This document shows, in pieces, positions 5,029 to 5,645 of a stretch of DNA of 5,645 nt. This stretch comes from Bacteroidales bacterium (GTDB lineage: Bacteria; Bacteroidota; Bacteroidia; Bacteroidales; JAGOPY01). Position numbers and translations under genes: made by a program. Each line of letters opens with the position of its first letter. Within the stretch, counting starts at the first letter, position 1. The notes beneath the pieces are model-generated. The model saw only the letters and a list, made by a program, of their open reading frames with translations. It searched no databases and had not been told where the DNA came from. Where the stretch lies: NCBI GenBank assembly GCA_030638325.1, contig DAOWEV010000196.1, positions 1 to 5,645 on the forward strand, written 5' to 3'.

Positions 5029-5645
5029 ATGGCACAAGAAGAATTTAATTTTAAAAAGGTCCTTCCAATCGGATTGATCGTACTGGCCGTCATCCTGGTC
5101 ATTGTATTCTGGTCTAGAATGACCATCACTATCGAAGCCGGTAAAGCCGGTATTATGTTTAAAACTTTCGGGGGAGGAATAGATGTGGAACAAGTATATA
5201 GTGAGGGCTTCCATTTTCTGGCTCCCTGGAATAAAATGATCGTATATGAAGTCCGGCAAAAGGAGATTGCTGAAGATATGAATGTTTTATCCTCGAATGG
5301 TCTGGAGATAAAAGTTGATGTCTCAGCCTGGTACCAACCGAAATATGTTGACCTCGGATACCTGCACCAGGAAATTGGCACAGAGTATCTGTACCGGGTT
5401 GTCATTCCTTCCATGCGCTCTGCAGCGAGGAGTGTTATCGGCCGTTATACACCGGAACAGATATACTCAACCAAGAGGGATGCTATCCAGGATGAGATAT
5501 TTGAAGAGACTAAAATTATCCTGGATACAAGGTTTGTGCAACTGAACCGAGTACTCATCAGGTCCATCACCTTACCGCCTACGATCAAGAAGGCTATTGA
5601 AAGCAAACTACAGCAGGAACAATTAACCCTGGAGTATGAGTTCAA
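5029..5645 (+). CDS. Prohibitin-family SPFH membrane protein, N-terminal part
   Basis: The frame opens at ATG 5029 and is still open at the window end, giving 205 residues. A short basic N-terminus (MAQEEFNFKK) is followed by one membrane helix at about residues 11-28. The SPFH/prohibitin domain follows: TITIEAGKAGIMFKTFGGG (32-50), GFHFLAPW (60-67), the strand pair around MNVLSSNGLEIKVDVSAWY, then RVVIPSMRSAARSVIGRYT (123-141) and the start of the coiled-coil helix IESKLQQEQLTLEYEF. By the positive-inside rule the bulk of the protein would be outside the cytoplasm, as in HflC. Known relatives form ring-shaped membrane assemblies that organise membranes or restrain FtsH-type proteases; a specific partner cannot be inferred. 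The start is supported by the A-rich leader, the upstream TAnnTTTG element and the position of the membrane helix. Only the 3' end is missing. Confidence 0.93.
   Translation, partial: MAQEEFNFKKVLPIGLIVLAVILVIVFWSRMTITIEAGKAGIMFKTFGGGIDVEQVYSEGFHFLAPWNKMIVYEVRQKEIAEDMNVLSSNGLEIKVDVSAWYQPKYVDLGYLHQEIGTEYLYRVVIPSMRSAARSVIGRYTPEQIYSTKRDAIQDEIFEETKIILDTRFVQLNRVLIRSITLPPTIKKAIESKLQQEQLTLEYEF

Noticed and set aside
4959..5414. Minus-strand open frame of 151 codons opposite the prohibitin gene
   Set aside because: It is antisense to a clear SPFH domain, has no recognisable protein features and is best explained as a shadow of the coding strand.

Overview
The window looks like chromosomal DNA from a member of the Bacteroidota, probably an environmental or uncultured Bacteroidales-type lineage. 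Three things point that way: the C-terminus of a typical Bacteroidota TonB-dependent receptor, matches to the Bacteroidota -7 promoter motif TAnnTTTG in front of all three gene starts, and starts that lack a Shine-Dalgarno sequence and have A/T-rich leaders. The species cannot be named from the sequence alone.

Layout. Positions 1-255 hold the last 84 residues of a TonB-dependent outer-membrane receptor (+). Positions 366-2651 hold a complete 761-residue fusion enzyme (+): an APH-fold kinase of the hydroxylysine-kinase type joined to a class-III PLP enzyme of the phospho-lyase (ETNPPL/PHYKPL) type. Positions 2860-4662 (-) hold a complete 600-residue protein of unknown function, with an unrecognised N-terminal domain, a charged linker and a C-terminal half that resembles DUF7309/DUF6930 from memory. 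Positions 5029-5645 (+) hold the first 205 residues of a membrane-anchored prohibitin/SPFH protein that runs off the window. The second and third genes converge; the third and fourth diverge from a 366-bp spacer.

How they work together. The four genes do not form an obvious pathway. The fusion enzyme is a pathway in one chain: its kinase half should phosphorylate an amino alcohol (hydroxylysine, ethanolamine or similar) and its lyase half should release ammonia and phosphate to leave an aldehyde. The other genes look like independent envelope or housekeeping functions.

The most unusual part is between the genes. All three spacers are built largely from short tandem repeats with a 7-bp period in four unrelated sequence families: GTTGAGA (complement TCTCAAC), TTGACGG, TTTAAAA and AATCATA. 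The stop codons of all three genes that end in the window lie inside such an array. Two unrelated genes on opposite strands end in the same 21-nt array in the same phase, and the fusion enzyme's last four codons and stop are array sequence. Because 7 is not a multiple of 3, these arrays put a stop in every frame; the TTGACGG and GTTGAGA families do so on one strand only. Two spacers also share a composite order (TTGACGG array, C-rich 8-bp-period box, TCTCAAC array), and one of them carries a REP-like inverted repeat.
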